Below are positions 61,483-64,000 of a DNA stretch of 64,000 nt, in pieces. The notes beneath the pieces were generated by a model. It had not been told where the DNA came from. It made no database searches and saw nothing but the letters and a program-made list of their open reading frames with translations. The first letter of the stretch is position 1. Every line of letters starts with the position of its first letter. The stretch comes from Crocinitomicaceae bacterium (GTDB lineage Bacteria > Bacteroidota > Bacteroidia > Flavobacteriales_D > Crocinitomicaceae), in NCBI GenBank assembly GCA_029251865.1, contig JAQXCN010000031.1, forward strand, positions 27,395-91,394, written 5' to 3'. The translations under genes and the position numbers were made by a program.

Positions 61483-63033
61483 TTAATTTTTAACTAGTTT
61501 CAAAATTTCTTTTGTATAAGAAAAACTTACTTCAATATGGTGAATTCCTGGAGTTAAATTCTCTAAATTAATTTTCGAAACATTTCCTTCTATTTTTAAA
61601 ACCTCTGCACCCAAGCAGTTAAAAACCCTAATTTCTTCAATTATTTCATCTGTATAAATATTGACTTCTTCATTACAAGGATTCGGGAATAAACTCAATA
61701 CCATTTGGTTACTAACAGAGCTAATTCCGGTTGAAAAAGGAGACTCTAAACACACGACCCAAAGGTCCTCAGAACCACTGTTTTGTTCGATATCAATATC
61801 TAAAGAAGAGGTCCATCCTGTAAAAAGCACATGACCTTCTTGAGTAACAACTATTGATTCAGCTATATCGTTGTCCGTCCCCCCATAGTTTTGTTCCCAA
61901 ATTAACTCACCGCTATTACTAAGCCTTCCTAACCAGGCATCCCACTCTCCATGATTCTCTCCTACATCTCCGTTAGAAGACTCTGAAAATCCAGAGAATA
62001 TATATCCAACACCATCTGCAGCGTGTGCTATGGCTTTAATCCTTTCGGCTCCTGAACCTCCTAATAAATTCGTCCATATGAGATCTCCATCACTATTTAT
62101 TTGCATTATAAAGCCGTCATTTCCTCCCATTTCCTGATTAAGGAAATCATAATTAGAAGAAGTTGTGCGACCACAGATTAAGATATTTTCCTCATCAATT
62201 TTTAATACATTTTCAGGGGAATCTTCACCACTACCACCAAAGTTTTTCTCCCAAATGATAACACCTTCATCATCTATACGGACCACCCAGATGTCTTCCC
62301 CATCATCTCCGGAATAATTATTCGAAACGTCGAAATCTTCAGACTCAGTGCCAGAAACCAGAAGGTACCCTTCATCAGCTAACTGAATGATGGATGCCGT
62401 ATATTCATTTGAACTTCCCCCATAATTCTTTTCCCAAATCAGACTTCCGTTCGCCTTCAAACGAATTACCCAGCAGTCATAATTGAATTCTCCATTATGT
62501 CCAGAAACATCACCATCATTAGATCTCGAATCACCTGCGACGATAATACCCCCATCTTCAGTCACGAATACTGATAGCGCCTTGTCATCATTTGTACCTC
62601 CATATGTTTTAGTCCATTGAAGCGTTCCTTGACTGTCAATCTTAAAAATCCAATAATCTCTTCCTCCATTATTTTGGGAAAGATCACCATCATTTGATTT
62701 TGAGTACCCTACAACTATGAAACCTTGATCAGGTGTTTCTTTGATATCCCAAATCACATCTTCATCAGAACCTCCATAAGTATGCTGCCAAAGCGTGTTT
62801 CCATCATGATCTGTTTTGAGAATGACTGCATCTTTTTCACCCTGATTTTCATTAGGACCAAATTCTGAAGAAGATGAATTTCCAATAACAATTACTCCTC
62901 CATCGGTCAAAACCAATTCCCTTCCTTTATCCTTATCAATACCGCCAGCGGTAAACTCCCATTCTATTGGTGATTGGGTCAAATAGTTATAACTAAAACT
63001 TAAGAGAAAGAGGGTTAATAATGTTTTTTTCAT
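61483..63033 (-). CDS. Secreted seven-repeat (beta-propeller-like) protein with T9SS type A sorting domain
   Basis: A 516-residue protein with a signal peptide (MKKTLLTLFLLSFSYNYLTQS). Residues about 22-430 contain seven repeats of 55-60 residues with the pattern [YF]GG-x2-x-D...G-x-[IL]-x-[AV]-G-x-[ST]-x-S-x-D...D-x-W-[IV]-x-[KR]-[IL]-x2-x-G-x-[IL]-x-W, which would make a seven-bladed propeller. The C-terminal T9SS type A domain is clear (LSLFPNPCNEEVNIYTDE, IRVFNCLGAEVLKI). It is exported to the surface or medium. Adhesion or a scaffold role is possible; no enzyme motif is seen. Confidence 0.85.
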   Translation of the reverse strand: MKKTLLTLFLLSFSYNYLTQSPIEWEFTAGGIDKDKGRELVLTDGGVIVIGNSSSSEFGPNENQGEKDAVILKTDHDGNTLWQHTYGGSDEDVIWDIKETPDQGFIVVGYSKSNDGDLSQNNGGRDYWIFKIDSQGTLQWTKTYGGTNDDKALSVFVTEDGGIIVAGDSRSNDGDVSGHNGEFNYDCWVIRLKANGSLIWEKNYGGSSNEYTASIIQLADEGYLLVSGTESEDFDVSNNYSGDDGEDIWVVRIDDEGVIIWEKNFGGSGEDSPENVLKIDEENILICGRTTSSNYDFLNQEMGGNDGFIMQINSDGDLIWTNLLGGSGAERIKAIAHAADGVGYIFSGFSESSNGDVGENHGEWDAWLGRLSNSGELIWEQNYGGTDNDIAESIVVTQEGHVLFTGWTSSLDIDIEQNSGSEDLWVVCLESPFSTGISSVSNQMVLSLFPNPCNEEVNIYTDEIIEEIRVFNCLGAEVLKIEGNVSKINLENLTPGIHHIEVSFSYTKEILKLVKN

Positions 63034-63108
63034 TTTGTTATTTTAGTATTTACTTCTAACAGTCATTTATTGATTTGCGTTAGAAATTTTAATAGCACTC
63101 TATTACAC

Positions 63109-63711
63109 TCAATTCAGTTTTACCCTCTTTTTTCCTTTCTGGATATAAGGTTGACCAATCGGAGCTTCTTTTAATTCTCTCCCAAGCATATCATATATTT
63201 TATTATCGTATACTGGGTTGATTTCTAATTCATCAATTCCTACCGTTAAACCAGGATTATTATGAACAAATGTCCAACTTCCCCAAGGCGTACTAGCTCC
63301 TGTTTCCCAATATATTTGATCCTCAAAAAGACAGTTAATTGAATTACCATTTGGCGATAAACCTTGAGAAATATACCAGTTATCCAAATTAGCCGAATCA
63401 TTTGCAAAATGTACGGTAACATTAATGGTATCAGTAAGTGACCAACTATGACCAAACGTTATCGTAGATTCATCAACTAAAATGTCTTGATATACTATAT
63501 TTCCTTGTTGGTCTGTAAACTCCCACATAAAGATATTTTCTGATTGGGGGTGCGTCATATATTGACCTGAATGGTAAATACTGATAGCAGTTTCTTGAGA
63601 ACCAACATTCATAACCATACCTAATTGATCACATGGAACACATGTCAATTGTGCTTTTATTGATTGATTTAGACCAAAAGTAATGGCCAGTATAAGTAAA
63701 GATTTATTCAT
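63109..63711 (-). CDS. Exported hypothetical protein with a short sorting-like C-terminus
   Basis: A 200-residue protein with a signal peptide (MNKSLLILAITFGLNQSIKAQ). The mature part begins LTCVPCDQLG and is a beta-rich domain of about 135 residues that I do not recognise. The C-terminal 35 residues (KIYDMLGRELKEAPIG then YIQKGKKRVKLN) resemble the end of a T9SS type A sorting domain or the Bacteroidota Y-D-x-x-G-R signature, but the usual N-P-x2 start is replaced by INPVYDN. It lies 75 bases upstream of the propeller gene on the same strand. Confidence 0.65.
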   Translation of the reverse strand: MNKSLLILAITFGLNQSIKAQLTCVPCDQLGMVMNVGSQETAISIYHSGQYMTHPQSENIFMWEFTDQQGNIVYQDILVDESTITFGHSWSLTDTINVTVHFANDSANLDNWYISQGLSPNGNSINCLFEDQIYWETGASTPWGSWTFVHNNPGLTVGIDELEINPVYDNKIYDMLGRELKEAPIGQPYIQKGKKRVKLN

Positions 63712-63878
63712 TGTTTTCAGTTTGTTTGAACGAATATAACACTAAATCGCCAATACTATCTCATGCCTGAGGGGGTGAATTGCATGACAAATAACAAGGA
63801 AATACTAAAAAATTTCGGTCTAGTAGATCTAAGAATCGATCGTTGATTTTTTCATAACTTTAAGGAAAGATACTGAAT

Positions 63879-64000
63879 ATGAATAAATTGAAATATTTCG
63901 GCGTTTATTTCACACCCTTACTGGCACTTATAAGTTTCAATAGCAATGGGATATTGGCCTATTCAGGAATTATCGTTTTGTATTTGTGTATTCCCATTTT
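63879..64000 (+). CDS. Partial membrane protein, possibly an AlkB-like (alkane/fatty acid hydroxylase) N-terminus
   Basis: An ATG at 63879 opens a frame that runs off the window. The 40 visible residues start MNKLKYFGVYFTPLLALISF and continue with a second hydrophobic helix (IVLYLCIPI). This start resembles Bacteroidota alkane 1-monooxygenase-like proteins, but no histidine motif is visible yet, so the call is weak. An imperfect -7 element (TAACTTTA, 63855-63862) lies 16 bases upstream. Confidence 0.4.
   Translation, partial: MNKLKYFGVYFTPLLALISFNSNGILAYSGIIVLYLCIPI

Noticed and set aside
1..64000. CRISPR array, insertion sequence or prophage
   Set aside because: No regularly spaced short repeats, transposase, inverted-repeat pair or phage structural gene was found on reading both strands and the translated frames.

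Overview
The window reads as a piece of chromosome from a free-living member of the Bacteroidota, most likely class Flavobacteriia, order Flavobacteriales (Crocinitomicaceae/Cryomorphaceae-like, though the family cannot be fixed from sequence reading alone). The reasons are: AT-rich DNA with dense coding; secreted proteins ending in type IX secretion (T9SS) sorting domains of both the ordinary type A form and the gliding-motility type B form; Bacteroidota-typical families (MbnP, DUF2141, DUF3078, DUF3127, a DciA-like DUF721 protein beside recF, a DUF151 nuclease with a UVR tail, bacillithiol deacetylase BshB1); and TAnnTTTG-type -7 promoter elements, some followed by CA, instead of E. coli-like promoters. 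No rRNA, CRISPR array, insertion sequence, prophage or integrase was seen.

Layout. 1-2.2 kb: small conserved genes, a lipoprotein and a degenerate CTP-synthase-like amidotransferase. 2.2-5.3 kb: an AddA/RecB-type helicase-nuclease. 5.4-7.2 kb: a MbnP/MbnH-type copper protein and di-heme peroxidase pair. 7.2-9.7 kb: a conserved cytosolic protein coupled to a WYL regulator. 9.7-12.9 kb: enoyl-CoA hydratase/isomerase, 3-hydroxyacyl-CoA dehydrogenase and metK, closed by a strong terminator. 13-17 kb: a TPR/PD40 exported protein, truA, fabD and a MORN-repeat protein. 17-20.8 kb: a flavin reductase, an SSB-like DUF3127 protein, and a reverse-strand operon of DAHP synthase/chorismate mutase plus aroA. 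20.9-28.1 kb: a polytopic membrane protein, a ZIP transporter, a methyltransferase, coaE, a three-gene FkbM methyltransferase/sterol-desaturase-like/DUF2141 operon, and pruA. 28.2-37.5 kb: a TPR protein, a large T9SS type B adhesin-like protein, recF with a DciA-like gene, and a CotH/beta-helix lipoprotein. 37.7-45.5 kb: a K+ channel, a HutD-like protein, rlmF, DUF3078, DUF3089, gcvP and bshB1. 45.5-50.5 kb: a reverse-strand run etfB-etfA-DUF151-CNT transporter, then menA. 50.5-64 kb: tRNA-Pro(GGG), a DEAD-box helicase, DoxX, four exported proteins (three with clear T9SS sorting domains), an MBL hydrolase, a glycosyltransferase overlapping tRNA-Arg(CCT), and the start of an AlkB-like membrane protein cut by the window end.

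Most of the window is core metabolism (amino acids, quinone, CoA, fatty acids, electron transfer, glycine cleavage) interleaved with surface and exported proteins. Packing is very tight. Six convergent gene pairs overlap in their coding 3' ends, and many co-directional pairs share ATGA or TAATG start/stop overlaps. Several apparent long N-termini begin at TTG codons; for these I chose the downstream ATG on signal-peptide, domain or promoter grounds. The most interesting items are the MbnP/MbnH pair without a methanobactin locus, the amidotransferase homologue that has lost its whole catalytic triad, the CotH/beta-helix fusion, the FkbM/desaturase/DUF2141 operon, and the glycosyltransferase whose stop codon lies inside a tRNA. 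I found no clear, wholly new multi-gene defence or mobile system.
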